The notes below the pieces were generated by a model. It was not told where the DNA came from. It did no database searches and worked only from the letters and a program-made list of their open reading frames with translations. Position numbers and translations under genes: made by a program. Below, one piece after another: positions 46,437 through 59,700 of a DNA stretch of 64,000 nt; the stretch's first letter is position 1; each line of letters starts with the position of its first letter. The DNA comes from Rhodosorus marinus (lineage: Eukaryota > Rhodophyta > Stylonematophyceae > Stylonematales > Stylonemataceae), in the NCBI GenBank assembly GCA_029953675.1, contig JAMWBK010000001.1:213501-277500 (forward strand), in the 5' to 3' direction.

Positions 46437-46676
46437 TCAGGTAGATTTGTATCTACTCTTCAACACTCTATACTTGTGCAGAGCTGCCATGCCTTCGATT
46501 TCTCGTGCGACATACATTCCTCTCTCCACGCTCTTCCTAATCTCGAGCTCATCAGTAAGACCAGAGTTTTTCATCACCGCCCGCCTCAGCCTCTCCCGTG
46601 ACACGCTCACGTCCTTGGGAAACCTTGTGCACGCTAGGAGTAGGATCTTATACATCTCCCTCACGTCCGAACGCAT
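46437..46676 (-). CDS. LYR-motif protein, ETFRF1/LYRM5-like
   Basis: A 79-aa protein from ATG 46676. It shows the LYR-family three-helix layout: VREMYKILLLACTRFP (here MYK in place of LYR/LYK), a Lys/Arg-rich second helix, and a C-terminus EIEGMAALHKYRVLKSRY that closely resembles the end of LYRM5/ETFRF1. Such small matrix proteins work with the mitochondrial acyl carrier protein; ETFRF1 regulates electron-transfer flavoprotein. The frame is open upstream to 46994, but that extension is Cys/Gly/Ser-rich and unlike the family, so I use the internal start. It is convergent with EMC10, 142 bp between stops. Confidence 0.75.
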   Translation of the reverse strand: MRSDVREMYKILLLACTRFPKDVSVSRERLRRAVMKNSGLTDELEIRKSVERGMYVAREIEGMAALHKYRVLKSRYKST

Positions 46677-47726
46677 TGGGGAGGTCCTCGTCTGTCCCAA
46701 CTGCACTATGCCGCTTACCACTTGGCACTTGCAACTTAACCCTTCACCAAGCTGACCTTTCTCACATTTCAAAATGGGTGCAGCGCACAAGCCCAGACAG
46801 TCTTTCCCTCCTGTTTCCTTGACACTCAGTGGCAACGAGTAGCTCCAGAAATCATAGGGAAGCAACCCCTCAAGCAAGCTCTTGGGGCCAGTTGGAGCTG
46901 TTTCAAAGTTTTGAAGATGATGAATTGTCCTTAAAGATCCTCCAGAGTCCCAACTCTCTTGAGCCCCCACTCCATACGCGGAACAGAGGAGCAAAGATCT
47001 GTGGATAGCTTTCTAGCCGCGGGACATATACAACAAATCTAATACTTCCCTATTTTGCCTCTTGATAAGTAAAGCAGGAAAAGCTTGTAAGCTTTCGTAA
47101 TTTCTGGACTGAGACTCAGTAAACCCATACAATCCGACTCAGCTGACACCCACCAGCGGTACTATGAGCAGGCCCTTATGTCCCACGGCGTGTGGAGCGA
47201 AGACACAAACAGCCTGCGGCGGAAACACATCAAATCTAATATTGTACGATGATTTCAACGTCTTCCATGTCAGGGTGATTATGGAACTGGACACTCAGAA
47301 TAGAGCTCATGTTCTTGTCCAACCTCTCAGCTTGAAGAGGAACACCACGAGCGCCAACCCGCTTCACGAGTTGCCAAACCCCACAGCCTGTAGGTCTTTT
47401 CGAAGACGATAAAAGAGAATGGATCTATATCCTTTCAAGTGGGGTAGCTAAGGGTCTCAAACCCAATGCGAATTCTCACAACGACTCCTGTTCCACTACG
47501 AAGCTGGATATCGATCTTCATGACCAGCGCCATATCCGTACGGTCGTGATGACGGGGATCATTGGTCAGCATCGATCCAACGGAAAGGAAAGGGGGAAAA
47601 TTCTCAATAGCCTTGAAGCGGTTGCAATGGATTTTGGATGCCGGGGGGAGTGGTTGAGAACAATTAAGAAAGAGTTTGCACTGGAATTGGATGTTACTAT
47701 TTGTCAAGTCGTGAGTGAAGGGCAGT
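46677..47726. other. Intergenic region
   Basis: Between the LYR-protein gene and the OPA3-like gene. The first 300 bases are an open minus-strand frame without motifs. Frames at 47164-47412 and 47435-47707 have no recognisable content. Confidence 0.45.
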
Positions 47727-48311
47727 ATGGCAGGAGCTCTACCGCTGGCAAAGCTGGTGGGGTTGATGGTGAAGACGGTCTCGAAACCTGTTGCGAACCA
47801 GCTGAAGTTTTACGCGAAGAACTCGGAGAGATTTGAGAGGTACTATATTGCGCTGGGGAATGCTCTGCATCGGCTGCAGGTGACGGTGTTCCGACAATCC
47901 CATGGAGACGTTGTGACAAAGAGAACGAAGGTTAAGGATCTCCCACCCGAGAAGGCACTAGATGCCGGAGCCGGATTCATCGGCGATGCGTTCGTGTATC
48001 TGGTAGCAGCGGGAGTAACGGTTTATGAGTACGCAAGAGGGCGGGCGAAAGAGGCAAGAAAAGTCCAGAAGCAAGAAGAGGAGAAGCTCATGGTTGAGGC
48101 AGAGTACGATCGAAGAATAAACGAACTCGACAGGCAGATCAGCTCTCTCATGGAGACCGCTCCAGACACGGACAACAAGCTCGAATTGCTAAGGGGGGAC
48201 TTCGAGAGGTTTCGAGAAGAAGTCATTCGTTCTCTACAACTAATTAACATTAATACTCCAACCTTGGCGGAGTTACAGAGACGACAGTCCAGCAGTGGAG
48301 TAGAGCCATAA
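47727..48311 (+). CDS. OPA3-like mitochondrial protein
   Basis: Single exon, 194 aa from ATG 47727. The N-terminus LPLAKLVGLMVKTVSKPVANQLKFYAK matches the OPA3 family signature (leader, then SKP-x-A-x-x-x-K). AGFIGDAFVYLVAAGVTVYEY is the conserved hydrophobic segment, and a coiled coil of about 60 residues (KEARKVQKQEEEKLMVEAEYDRRI) follows, also usual for the family. OPA3 proteins associate with mitochondrial membranes and affect morphology and lipid handling; the mechanism is not settled. An upstream in-frame GTG at 47715 was not used. Confidence 0.85.
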   Translation: MAGALPLAKLVGLMVKTVSKPVANQLKFYAKNSERFERYYIALGNALHRLQVTVFRQSHGDVVTKRTKVKDLPPEKALDAGAGFIGDAFVYLVAAGVTVYEYARGRAKEARKVQKQEEEKLMVEAEYDRRINELDRQISSLMETAPDTDNKLELLRGDFERFREEVIRSLQLININTPTLAELQRRQSSSGVEP

Positions 48312-48453
48312 CCGAGTATATCGTAAAGACTTTTACTTCTTTTATGGACACTGTGTGCACCCGCCCGCTTCGTAGGCTTTCTCTGGCAATAGCTGACTGA
48401 TGCATGTTACACTCTACTAAATTAATTTTCACCGGCTCGTCTAACCAAACTTC

Positions 48454-48729
48454 TTACTTCCTAGTAGCAGCCCTGTCCATACAAGCCCTCAAGTCTGCTT
48501 CCAGCTGGGAACAGTCCTGTCCATTCCCGTCAGTCATGCAGCTCCACAGAGGTTTGCAATCACAGGACTCCTGCGACTCTTCATTTCCAGCCCTTGGGCC
48601 CACCCCAGACAAAAACCTACCCTTCAACCTATCGCTCATCCATACAACTCCAGTTCCAAAACTCCCAAAAACGACTACACGCCTCATAACCCACAGGGTA
48701 TCGAGCCCAAGCAACCTCGCTGAGCTCAT
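48454..48729 (-). CDS. Small protein with C-terminal CHCH-like cysteine pairs
   Basis: A 91-aa protein from ATG 48729. The N-terminal half is basic with a short hydrophobic stretch (VMRRVVVFGSFGTGVVWM). The C-terminal 35 residues contain CDCKPLWSC and C-x9-C (CSQLEADLRAC) followed by MDR, similar to twin-cysteine helices of CHCH proteins imported into the mitochondrial intermembrane space. Spacing of the first pair (Cx5C or Cx7C) is not the standard Cx9C, so family assignment is open. It is convergent with the OPA3-like gene, 142 bp apart. Confidence 0.5.
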   Translation of the reverse strand: MSSARLLGLDTLWVMRRVVVFGSFGTGVVWMSDRLKGRFLSGVGPRAGNEESQESCDCKPLWSCMTDGNGQDCSQLEADLRACMDRAATRK

Positions 48730-48789
48730 CCTGCTGACCCTAAGCCAATACCCGCTCCTACACCCCAACCGAAAAACAAAATCGTCCAA

Positions 48790-49726
48790 GAAAGCCTCCT
48801 CCTACCAGATGGACAAGCACAAAGTTCCAGGTTCCTCTCCTCCTAAATGTCTCTGACAAGAGTCAAATGGTTACCGTATAAGCCCAGTCTCTCAAAACTT
48901 CACTGCTCCCCAAGTCCTTCTCCAAACGCATACCAAATGCAAAAATCTCCTCCCACCCAGAAAACAAAAAACCTAAAATATTCCATTCTAATCTATCCAG
49001 CACCACCCCCTCTTCCACCCCCCCCCCCCGCCCCCTTTCCAAAACATTCGCTTTTGGACCCCGCCTCCATAACCACAAAAAAAGGGGGACAAAAAGCCAA
49101 AAAACAACAAAAAAACACTTCAGAAAATGCAAATTTTTCACCAAGCCCAAAAAAAAAAAAAAGGACATGCAAAAATTTACCCCCTTCTAGAATATGAAAT
49201 AAACTAACATTACTAAATTATTAACATGTCACTATAATATTATATTATCAATTCGAATTTGCTCGTTTAGAACGGCTTTTATAGGTTATTTATGACGCTA
49301 TTCGATCGTCCACTTATAGTATGGTTGTTTGGACGGGTGCCAAGGGGGGTAAGGAGTAAACTAGCTCTCCGACTTTGATTTTGGTTGAAATGTGAGCGGT
49401 ATTGCTTATTTTAATGTATTTGAGGAAGGTAAGATATTTCAATCATTTTACAGATTGGACATTAGGCTTCAATCGATATTGGCTATTTTGATTGCATGGG
49501 AGTTTTCTTCTTTTTTATTAAATAGTTCTTATGCAGAGTATTTCATGTTGTGAGGCATTGCAGATGTTCACATGGTCCGTTCTTCGGGTCCGTTCTCGGG
49601 GTCCGTGCTAACAAGTACAGTTACGACCCACCAGCAACTCACAGACTCCGCAGTCCACCTTAACACCATGTTTCAAAGCCTGCCCACCTTAGACGTCGCG
49701 GTCGAATGGTGTGGATGCCAACTTCC
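48790..49726. other. Intergenic, low-complexity region
   Basis: C- and A-rich low-complexity DNA (poly-C near 49018, poly-A near 49150) followed by AT-rich sequence. No gene recognised. Confidence 0.55.
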
Positions 49727-51675
49727 CTACAGCAGTCCTTGCCTCCTCAGGTCCTCATACGTCTTCCTGTTGAAGACGTTTCCTTCGGCGTCCTCGAACT
49801 CTTCATCATCAGCAGTGCGATTCTGCTGCGATGCCGACAGGTTTCGATATTTCTGTGCCAGCTTGAGGACATCATCAATTTGGGTCACCATGTAGTAGTA
49901 GCGAGAATATTGGACACCTAGCATTTTCAGATTGTGGGTATGTCGCGCCTCTGTAAAATGTCTCTCAAAGTTCCGAGGTCCCCTATGGTAAAGACAATCA
50001 GAAGAAAACTCTCTCTGAACTTCACGTTTGCTACATCTACCCGCGCAGGGCAAGCGTGAGGAGCAAGTCTCACCTGTAAGTTACGTCTCCACAGACCTCG
50101 CACCGAAACTCGTGGTTGAGCCCGTGCAACTTGTACAGCCAGTACGGAATCGGCTTACCATCCCTACAGCAGTCGCGAGCAACAGTGAGTGGGATTTTGT
50201 AAAAGGGGGGAGAATCTTTGTAGATGAATTCTTACCATCCCAAAGGCACGTCTTTCGGATTGTGAATCGTCTTCTCCTCGCCAGAGTCGCTTGCGTCTTC
50301 GTCATCGTCAGGATTCACCGGGTTTTCCTCGGCATACCTTTCTTGCTCAAGTTCTTCGTATGACAGAGCAAGTTTCTTCTCCACATTCATTCTTGTGCTC
50401 TGTAACTGCACAATACAAGGAGAATAGAACTGTTTGGTTCAGGGCGCGTGCTCTCAGGAGTGAAAAGCCAAAGAACATCTACGGCCGAAAATCTTACGAG
50501 ATCAGCGAGGACATCCTCAGTCATGTACTTCACCTGAGCTTCCATGAGTTCCGTGTCCCTCCTCAAACCAACGTTTCCTATCCCTTCAAATCACCAAGGC
50601 CACTCAGTTTCAGAAAGAGCGTAAATGCTGCCTGTGAGACCAGCTTTCCACCCACCGTTTGTGCCATTTGCTGATTTTTTGTGTGCTTTAAAGAGCCGCT
50701 CTGCTCTCTGCGCGGGAGTTCCACCAAACTTGAGACCCATCTTCTTCAAGGCCTGCTTAAGCGCGTCCGGACTTTCACCCTTCTCCAGGGCCTGGGGCGA
50801 ATCGTACTTGCTCACATCTACCAAATCCTCGCTAGCCTTGATCATCTTCTCCTCCGCCTGAGTTTCCAAAACCCAACCATTCTAAGAGTCAGAACCGATA
50901 AAGCCCTATAAGCTCCAGTATGCTCGTAGGAACAAACCTTCTTTCGTACTCCATCAAGTTTGTCTTCGGCGAACTTGAGGGGCAACACTCGATCAGCGAA
51001 GTCGATCAAATAATCCAGGAGTCCTCTTATGTAACCGTTGTAATCAGGTCTGCGTCGGACATCCTCTGGAAGAGATCCAAACGCGTAGAAATTCTGCAGG
51101 AAAGTGATGTAGTCGTACACCTCTGGGTCTATGCCTTGCAGGTTAATGAATTTCGTGTGCGATTCATGCAAGTCAAGGTATTTCCCATGTGCTTCCTCGC
51201 CCGAGAACGAGACCTCTGGGCTGACGCTCATCGCTGCTTGGCGATCTAGTTGTCCCGTGGTCATCACCTCCTCAGTGTGTTCCCCCATGTGTGAGGATTG
51301 AATTGCTTTCAATCTCTCATAGAACAAGCTCATTGACTTTTCCGGATCCCCTTTCCCAGTGATATCATCGATTTCACTCTTCAGAAGGGGATCGTCCTCA
51401 AACGTTCCCTTCAACCGTTCTACTTTACTAAATGCAGTCTCAACTAACCGCCGAATGACCTGCTCCGCGTCGTCGGCAGTGGTAATTATATCCGATCCGT
51501 CAGCATTAACAAACATGCCTTGTTTCGCATCCGCACCTTCACCCAATGCTCGATTCTTTGCCGATTTACTGTTTTCCAACTTCTCATGCTCTTTCAAACC
51601 TGAGCCGATCAAGCGCAAAACCCTTTCCACTTCCTCATACTGACTCCGTCGGATCTCTAATGGATAAGAAGACAT
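49727..51675 (-). CDS. SF3A3: Splicing factor 3A subunit 3 (SF3a60)
   Basis: Six minus-strand exons: 51675-50938, 50857-50652, 50561-50498, 50405-50236, 50163-50074, 49982-49727; 507 aa, close to the human length. The N-terminal helical region contains the family block [15 protein letters not shown] and a predicted helix ending at [12 protein letters not shown]-like motif follows ([11 protein letters not shown]... [23 protein letters not shown]). The C-terminus has [24 protein letters not shown] and the matrin-type zinc finger CEVCG...[12 protein letters not shown], ending [12 protein letters not shown] as in all SF3a60 proteins. SF3a is needed to form the 17S U2 snRNP and recognise the branch site. 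Two donors are weak (GTTTGT, GTGGAA) but are forced by phase; exon 3 could also begin at 50558. Confidence 0.95.
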
Positions 51676-52411
51676 CTTTCCTTATCAAAAATCTTCAAAG
51701 TAATAATTGATTCTAAAAAGACCAGAAAATCTGTAGAGTAGACGCTATCATAAGTGGGGCGTCTACAATTCCGCTTGACTCCCTCCCTCCCCGTCGAAGA
51801 CTTCGCTCCGGAAACGAAGCGCTTGGACAACCTCACCATGGCCGCGATGCAGATGACAAAATTGACTACATCAGTCATTATTAAATATATAATTCGTAAT
51901 TTAAATTTGATATCAGTCTATATAACATATTCAGCAGCAAATAGAGTTTGTTCCTGAATGTTAGGAGGGCATGATTGGATTATTCCTAGCTGTAAGTCGA
52001 ATGTGCATCAGTGGCTTTCCTCATCCAACGCCTCAGATCTCGAGTGCAGCACGGCTGTCGTCGGCATTCTCTTCATCTGTTTGGATATAGATGTTTCAGT
52101 TCTTCATGGAATGGTTCCTGTGGTAACGATTACAACCCCTAGGCCGATACTACCTGAGGGTAAGTCGCGCTCCATCGGACTTGGAAGGGGTAACACCGAC
52201 ACCAGCGACCCGACACTTAAATAAATCATCCAAACGAAAACCAACTAAAAACAGGCAGAAACAGATTAAGTGAAGTACTAAATTTCCGTTACTTGTCACC
52301 GTGAATCTATCGAGGGAATGTGCTACGGATGCGTGTAGGACAGGCTGGGCGTATTGGGGAGGGTAGACGGTATGATACGGATTGTTCGTTGAAAATAATA
52401 GGGATTTGAAA
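51676..52411. other. Intergenic region between divergent SF3A3 and COX11
   Basis: Should contain both promoters. AT-rich at 51870-51950. No gene recognised. Confidence 0.5.
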
Positions 52412-53560
52412 ATGCTATCTAGGCTACGATGTCTTCGAAATATTTATCAAGCTAACGTGTCCAGAGGACTGACTGGATCTGGTGTATTTTTGAGATCTAC
52501 TCCGGCGGCGTTCAATCAGCGATGGCTTCAGTCGCAGGCGACTCGAAAGTCGAGTATAGAGGAGACGAGGAACCAGAAGAACAAGAACGCGTTGATGTGG
52601 ACGTGAGATCGCTCGTGCTCTTCTGTAAAATTGGGAAATTGTAAGATCTGAGTGTGGACTCGTTTCTGTGGGGTTATTTGTGCAGGTTGGCAACGATCGT
52701 AACTTTTGTTGGCCTCAGCTATGCTTCGGTTCCGCTATACAAGATGTTCTGTCAAGTAACAGGGATTGGAGGAAGCGTACAGGGCACTGCAAAGTTTTCA
52801 ACAGCCACGGTAAGTGGAAGGAAAGAAGTGGTTCACACCTGGGACCCGTGAACAATGCTATTGTATATACGCACCCCGAAGAGAGACCCTCGGTTTTGAT
52901 ATTGATTCTGTCACGCATCCTAGGCTGAAACAGAGATTCTGGAAGATGCAGATCCAATTAGTGTCTCCTTCAATTCTGATGTCTCAAGCTCCTTGAACTG
53001 GAGATTTAGACCTCTGCAAACAAGAGTATACGTAAGCCCTAGACCTCCCAAGAAACTCTTTGCCCCTTTTCTGCTCGCAGGATGGAGTCTAACCACGGTT
53101 CTTATTTGCCGCTTTCCATCAGATCCGTCCCGGAGAAACCACGCTAGCATTCTACGAAGCCGAGAACCGAACAGACCAGCGGATTACGGGAGTTGCAACC
53201 TACAATGTGCAGCCGCCGAGGGTAAGCGAACGACCATTGAAGGGAGCCTCACAGTGAACTCAAGTGCTCCAGATTATGCCAGTATGGGCTCTATCTCAAG
53301 TTCTTGTTTTTCCCCTGCATGCCCAGGCCGGAATATACTTCAACAAAATTCAATGCTTTTGTTTCGAGGAGCAGCAGCTGCGCCCAAATGAGAAGATTGA
53401 AATGCCCGTCTTTTTCTTCATCGATCCTGAGTTCGCCGATGACCCGTACATGAAAAACATCAAAGAGATCGTACTATCGTACACCTTCTTCCGCACAGAG
53501 GATGTGGATATAGACGTTGCTCAGCAGAACCGACTCCTTGCTGAACAAAGAGCATCCTAA
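52412..53560 (+). CDS. COX11: Cytochrome c oxidase copper chaperone COX11
   Basis: Five exons: 52412-52602, 52686-52809, 52924-53031, 53123-53221, 53327-53560; 251 aa. The first ~45 residues are basic (MLSRLRCLRNIYQ...) and serve as a mitochondrial presequence. A membrane helix (TLATIVTFVGLSYASVPLY) precedes the conserved KMFCQVTGIGG, and the intermembrane-space domain carries NWRFRPLQ, PGETTLAFYEAEN, GVATYNV and the copper-binding motif NKIQCFCFEEQ, then FFIDPEFADDP. COX11 delivers copper to the CuB site of Cox1. All three Cys of the family are present. It is convergent with URB1, 148 bp between stops. Confidence 0.95.
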
Positions 53561-53708
53561 TCGTTTGTATAGAATCTTCGCTTGTGTATTCCAAAATCTT
53601 GCAACGCTTTCTGCTGTTGATCGAAAGGCCAGCTTATAGCTAGTGAACAACATATGTAGCATAGAACCAAACAAAAAAGGGAAAGGCAACTTTCGACTTT
53701 TCCACAAC

Positions 53709-56700
53709 CTAGGAGCTCTTCCGTTTTCTGCTCATCTGCTTGACCTCCTCCTCGCCCATCACTTGCCTACCGAGCGGTTGTGGAATACCCTGTACAAGCG
53801 ACACACGTGCGTGACTAAGTATACGCCTGTGTAGTGACCCTCGCACCTATCTGCGAAGGGCCTCTTACCATTAGGAGACCGCACAACTCGCTGGAGAGAG
53901 AAGATAACTCCTCGAGCTCCTCCTTTCTGTACCGACCCAGATTCCGGAAAAGTGTACTGGGACTAGGCGTCCTTGAAGCAATGTCAAGCATCCGCTCCTC
54001 CACGATATCCTCCAAATCAGGCTGACTTAATGCTATTCTCAGAGCCGCTACAAATAAGACACGGGTCACAAGCCTGTCCTCGCAAGACAGCATCGCAGCA
54101 GCCACGGACCACTTGAGTTCAAAGTTCGCTGACTCGAGGTCTTTCTTCGAAAGGGCGAGACAAACTATCTCGCTCCCAGCGGCAGCACATGATAACATGT
54201 CTGAACGACTACTTGGAAAATCCTCTGGCTCTTTTTCCGATGCGAGCGCCTTAAAGCACGTAGAGGCAATCCGAACCAACTCGATTGAGCTCTTGTCTGT
54301 CGGGGTGAAACCAGAGTAGCTCAGTATCTTCCCTGACTGTTGCGAAAAGAAGACACAGCAAAACAAATTCAGCATCTTGAACTTGTAAACTGAATCCTAC
54401 GAGCTAAAATATCGCAACAAGCAGCTCGAACCTGATTCGGTTGGAGGTCAGAGCAGGCTTTCTCCAAAAGCAGAGCTTCTCCGGGGTAAAGAGAAACAGA
54501 CCCACGTCGATTCATCGCCATCGTTGTGATCGCATTAAAAGCGCTTAATATGTGCCGACTAGCATCACCGGCACCAGCATCCTCATTCCCAGTTCTATTC
54601 ACCTTCAGAAAACGCCTCACAATAGAAGAAAGTGCGCTTCCGGCTTGACCAGCGTATACCAGCCGCTCGTCTCTCGGAAAATTGCTCCTGCAGACGCTAT
54701 GCAATAGTCTATACGGATCCAACTTCTCTTTGTTAGTAAGACCTGACAACAAAGAACCAAGACAGGAATTTGGACAAACGCAACCGTACCTGCAGTATTC
54801 CACCAGTGCCGCGTAGGTTTTCAATGTATCAACTCTCAATGAGATCCAGGCGAAGAGTCCGTGTCGTCTCACAAGCTCCATGGCGACCTCGGCGGAATGC
54901 TCTGCGACGGAGATTAACGCTTGAAGCGCTTTCGTCCTGACTTTGGAATCCCCGACGTACGAATCAGCTGTAACGAGAAGCATTAGCTGCTCATAAATAT
55001 GTCGCTTCCGGAGAAGTTCCCGATCAAGCTTGGATCTTGTTCCAAACTGCACGCATTCAATGGCCATCAAACGCGCTTGGTGTAGAGCAGTCCCACTCTC
55101 GCTTAAATTGATAAGCCGGGATATGAAGATTATGTCATCGGTGCTAACCGTCGGTCTCTTGAGGAGAAATCTCATCACGGTGGGGAAGAGCGTGTGCGAC
55201 GGCCGCATCAATATTGCGACTGTGCGAGTCAAAAAGTACGAAACGATCCCGGGAAATCGGAAGAGAGGCTCCGCGATAGAGTTCCGAAGCAGCTCAAGAA
55301 AGAAAAGCAGCTGCTTTCGCTCGCGGAACAGGTTGGCAGACCCATACATAGTCCCATCTGGACGCAAGCTTACAATGTCATACAACAGCTGCAAAAACGA
55401 ATAGGCCTCCTCACGCGAGCCTTCGTCTTCGCTCGAGAGCTGCATCAGGCAAATATCAAGCACTCCGTTCTCTATCAATCTCCTAACATCGACGACCTGA
55501 TTCAAAAAGGATATCAAAGCTTTGTCAGGTTGCACTACAAACTTTGAGATCCGAGAAATCCACTATGAGCACGAGCAAATACCTCGGTTCCAGGAGGTGC
55601 CAGAGCCCTTGAGAGAGCCTTGCAAGCTGTTCCGAGGATCTTGCAACTCCCTAGCGCCGCAAGATGAGGCAACTCCGACTTTCTTATTGTAAACGCTTCT
55701 ACAGCTCGGATGCTGTTTCCGTAGGGCCCAGCTGAAATTTCTGAAAGTGGTAAGCCAGTGCTTTGAACGAGTTGTGCAACGGCTATGTCAGCAGGGTCAC
55801 CGGTGCCGACATACGAAACCTCTGAAGCGAGCTTTGCAATTGTCCTCCCGATAGTCGTTGATTGCGACGTCTGCAGCAGTTCCGTAACGACCACACACAC
55901 AGCACAGCATAGCTGTCGAGATGACGGAGGCGTTCCCCTCAGACAAGTTTCGAGCCGTGAGTGTCCTATCACCAGCTCGAGGGCCTAATCGACCGTACAG
56001 GCATGTTCACGACATTATGGAAGACAACAAATCAGAAGCACTGTGCGTATTTTGACAGAGTAGACCGTGCATCCTACCGTTGTGGCATCAAGTGCAGCTT
56101 CTCGCTGCAGAGTGAACAGCTCTCGGAAGAGCTTTAGAAGCACACATGAAAACTCTGCACCAAAGGTTTCCGGGTTCATGCCATGCTTCAAGAGGCTCCT
56201 TAAAACTTTTCTCAGTCGAGTGCGACCCGTCCTCTTGAGCAAATTTTTCAAAGTCACAGAACTTTTCGAGCACATTGAGAGACAGGACAACAAAGCGCCA
56301 GCTTTGTGGATATCGAAAGATCTCAGCGATGCGCAGGATGCATCGAAACATCTCTTGCGGAGTCTCCTTTCCCCTCGTAAATTCATTGCAATAGTCATCA
56401 GAACTCCCGTGTCAATGCTCAACACACCCGGAGGGGGAAGCTCCATCGTCTTCACATCTAGCAATGGTCCCTCCAGGCCCGGTCGTTTCGCATTCGTTAG
56501 TTTCTCCAGTGGTTCCTTGTTCTGACGACGGCTGGTGCGAGAGAGCACCTTAACGAGCTGCGACAACGCGGAAGACGATCCAACCTCACTTTTCACAATC
56601 CTTGTCAGATAGTCCTCCATGAACTGCTTCGCAGTTGTAGTTAGTGCGCCGTCACGAGCCTTTTCAATTAGAAGTTGGCTATATAATACATCAAAAGTTA

Positions 56701-59700
56701 CGAGCAAATCAGTATTGCATTCTCGTTTGAGTAGGATGAGACAGAGCGGTATCATATTCACAAGCCCATCCCAATTCCTTCTATCAATCCCATTCACCAT
56801 CTGTAAGCCTTGCAGCAGAGCTAATCGCAGTGACTTGCACTTCTCAACGAAAGGACAGAGTTGAACGCATCTCATCCTCCCGGCGTCGGCAAACACGCCA
56901 GCGGCAATCCTATCGCTGTTCAGAGCAGCCGCGAGAATCGCTGTGGACTTCAGCACAAGATTGGTGCTGCGGACGCAGTGCTGTGCCACCTTAAGCAAGC
57001 CAGCTTTCGACTCCACCAGGCCTTCCAAGATAACACTGTATACCACAGGGCTATCCGTGCTTTGAATGTGTCCCTCAGACTCTCCATCATCAAGATCCGG
57101 AGCAACAAGGGAAGCAAAGGCTGCCTGCTCTAGCGGACCTAGCTGGAGCCCTTCATTGTCTAATCTTGCTCGAAGAGTGCCCTCCAAACACGCTCTGATG
57201 AGTTGACCTCTTAGGACAGGAGGGATTTTCGACTTTCCCAAGACATAAGTCGCGAAACTCATCAGCTCCACCCGTTGGTCATCTACTGCTACACCATCTA
57301 CCATCCTTCGCAGAACTGCCGCGTATACCTCAGGATCATACTTGGCGCAAACTAGAAGTTCCAGCATGTTGTAAAAGTAACTATATCCCACGTCTGACAG
57401 AGGCAAGTTCTTCAGCACAATGGATTTGGTCTGATCAGCACAAAACGGGAACAATTCGGCGAGCCTGGCTGTCATGAGCAACATAGAATCCGCTCTGCAG
57501 AAACAAAGTTGTTGGAAGGGAGTGGTCAGTTGCAAAGAATTGACATCATGTTTAGGGGTCAGTCTTGCACACTACTTACCGAGTGGAATTAGAACTATTC
57601 CCCCCGGTCGTTAAACGAAAACCGATTCGCCTGACCACTACATCTGCTGGTTCTGAGAGCATAGAATCGCTGATCACGTTCATGTCAACTGTCTCCTTCC
57701 CCGCGCCGTGGATCGCGTCCGGAGAGGGCAAACGATGCTTTTGGGAAAGCTGAGAAGACAGGCGCTGTCCATTGCTATGGGAGTTATGAAGACTTTCCTC
57801 CAACCTATTCGGAAGTATAGCATCCTCAGAATAGATCCAGTCTCCTCTACCATTTGACTCTCTTGTCGGCTGTCTCCCTTCGATCAACTCCTTCGCAAAC
57901 GTGACTAACCCCATCTTGTCGTCGTCAAACTTATTTACAATAAGCCACGCGAATGGCCGGTACTCGATCTGCATACAGAGAACAGCGGAAATCATTCGGC
58001 AGAGAGCGCTCAGCACCGATTTACCTAACTGCTCCGCTGCATGCGAGCCCTCGGGTCTCGTCTTCACGATTTTGGCCGCCCTTCTGACAGCCCCTACGGC
58101 AATGAGGGAGAACGGTATAGTGCTTGCATTCACGGGGCGAACGAGACCGGCCTCGCGAGTTGCCTCCAACAAATCGTCCATCAGGGCGTGTGGTCTCCTT
58201 ACGGCTTCGCACACAAGTTGATCGATCACAGAAACCATTTCATCCGTGGCCCCTTGCATGAAGTGCACCCAAACATGGACTTCACTTTCGCACCCCCCGG
58301 GATACAGACCAGTCGCGCTTAGCATCGACGTTAGAGTTGTCCCGATAACCCCCATCAACTCCCGACTACTCGCGTTCGCGAAAGCGCTGAGGAGTTTGCC
58401 AAACAAAGACCTCTTCTGGTCGGACCCAGAGAAGAAACTCGTCCAAGAGGATTGCAGTAACACGTCAGTGATTCGAAGCAGCTCGCTTGTTGCCAGTAGA
58501 GACGAGCTTCCCAGAAGTGAATCGCTGTCGGAGAACACTAGCTTTGCGATATTCGCGCGACTCTCACCCAATACCCCAAGTTCGAGCACGAGCCTTAGCG
58601 ATTCAATACCCACTGACGCAAACAGTCCGCCTTTCTGAATAGCAAATTTGGCAGCTGCGATAACAGTATTGGACCCCGGTAGGTGAACCTGGATTTCAGC
58701 GATTCCTTGTCTCTTTGCAGATTCTAGTCTTCTCAGCACTGCTACGAGGAATTGCAGTGTGGTAAAGCGAATCAAGTTGTCGGAATGAACCAATGACTTT
58801 TCACATGTGCTGGCTTCGAAAACGTTCCCTGGCAGCACATCATCCCTGGAGCAGTTTTTCGGCAAGGAAACGCTGAGCGCTGAGATGAGAAGTGCTGCAG
58901 AAGTCATCCAAGAAACTGATCGCCTGGGATCGGCTAAAGTCAGCCGAGAATCTCGAAGAAACGAAGCCGTGGCTCCTGTTCGGCCATGCAAAGTGGCTCG
59001 CACAAGATCGAGGCTTTCCGAGCGAATCATAGGCGTCGAGTGCAAAGCGTTAGCCACATCCTCAACAGTGCAGATGCTTTTCTTCTTCGTGAACTGCAAA
59101 ACCAAGTCATTCGCGATAGTCCGTAGCCGTTTCGAAGTGGAAATACATGCCACGAAGCAAACTAGCTCAAGTACTGGTGCTGCTACTGCTCTTCGGACAA
59201 GTTCGTCAGAATTTAAAGCAAGCAGAGCCCTGCCGTACGCGTTAAAAAACTCCTCGTTGAGTTCCACATTTGCAAGCTCTCGCTCTCCAGGTTTTGAGCC
59301 GGTTGCAGCACGATTGTCCCCAGCTATTCAGGGAATATGGCACAGAAGGTGATCCATGGTTAAAAGAATCAAAAGTACGGCTGCAGCGTTTTGGTCGTTG
59401 GTTACCGATGTCCTTCAGAACTGAAATCACCATTCTCCTCGTCTTGACTAGAATGGACACAATCACAGCGTGGTCTCCTGTACCTAACAGTGCCGCCAAC
59501 AGCTCAAGAAAAGCAGGCCTAGTAGGACTGTTGCGTGCTACAAGGCGAATAAGGTCCTTGTCGCCAAGATTGAATCTTGTTGTGATGTCCCTTGCGTGTG
59601 GCACTGAGAGTCGCGAAATCGTGATGAAGAGATCTAGCACGAGTCTCGTCATCCGTCCCATGTCATTTGTCAATATGTTGTACAGTCGCCGAGAGCGATT

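Noticed and set aside
46677-46994. N-terminal extension of the LYR protein
   Set aside because: Open in frame but Cys/Gly-rich and unlike any LYR protein; a normal 79-aa protein starts at 46676.
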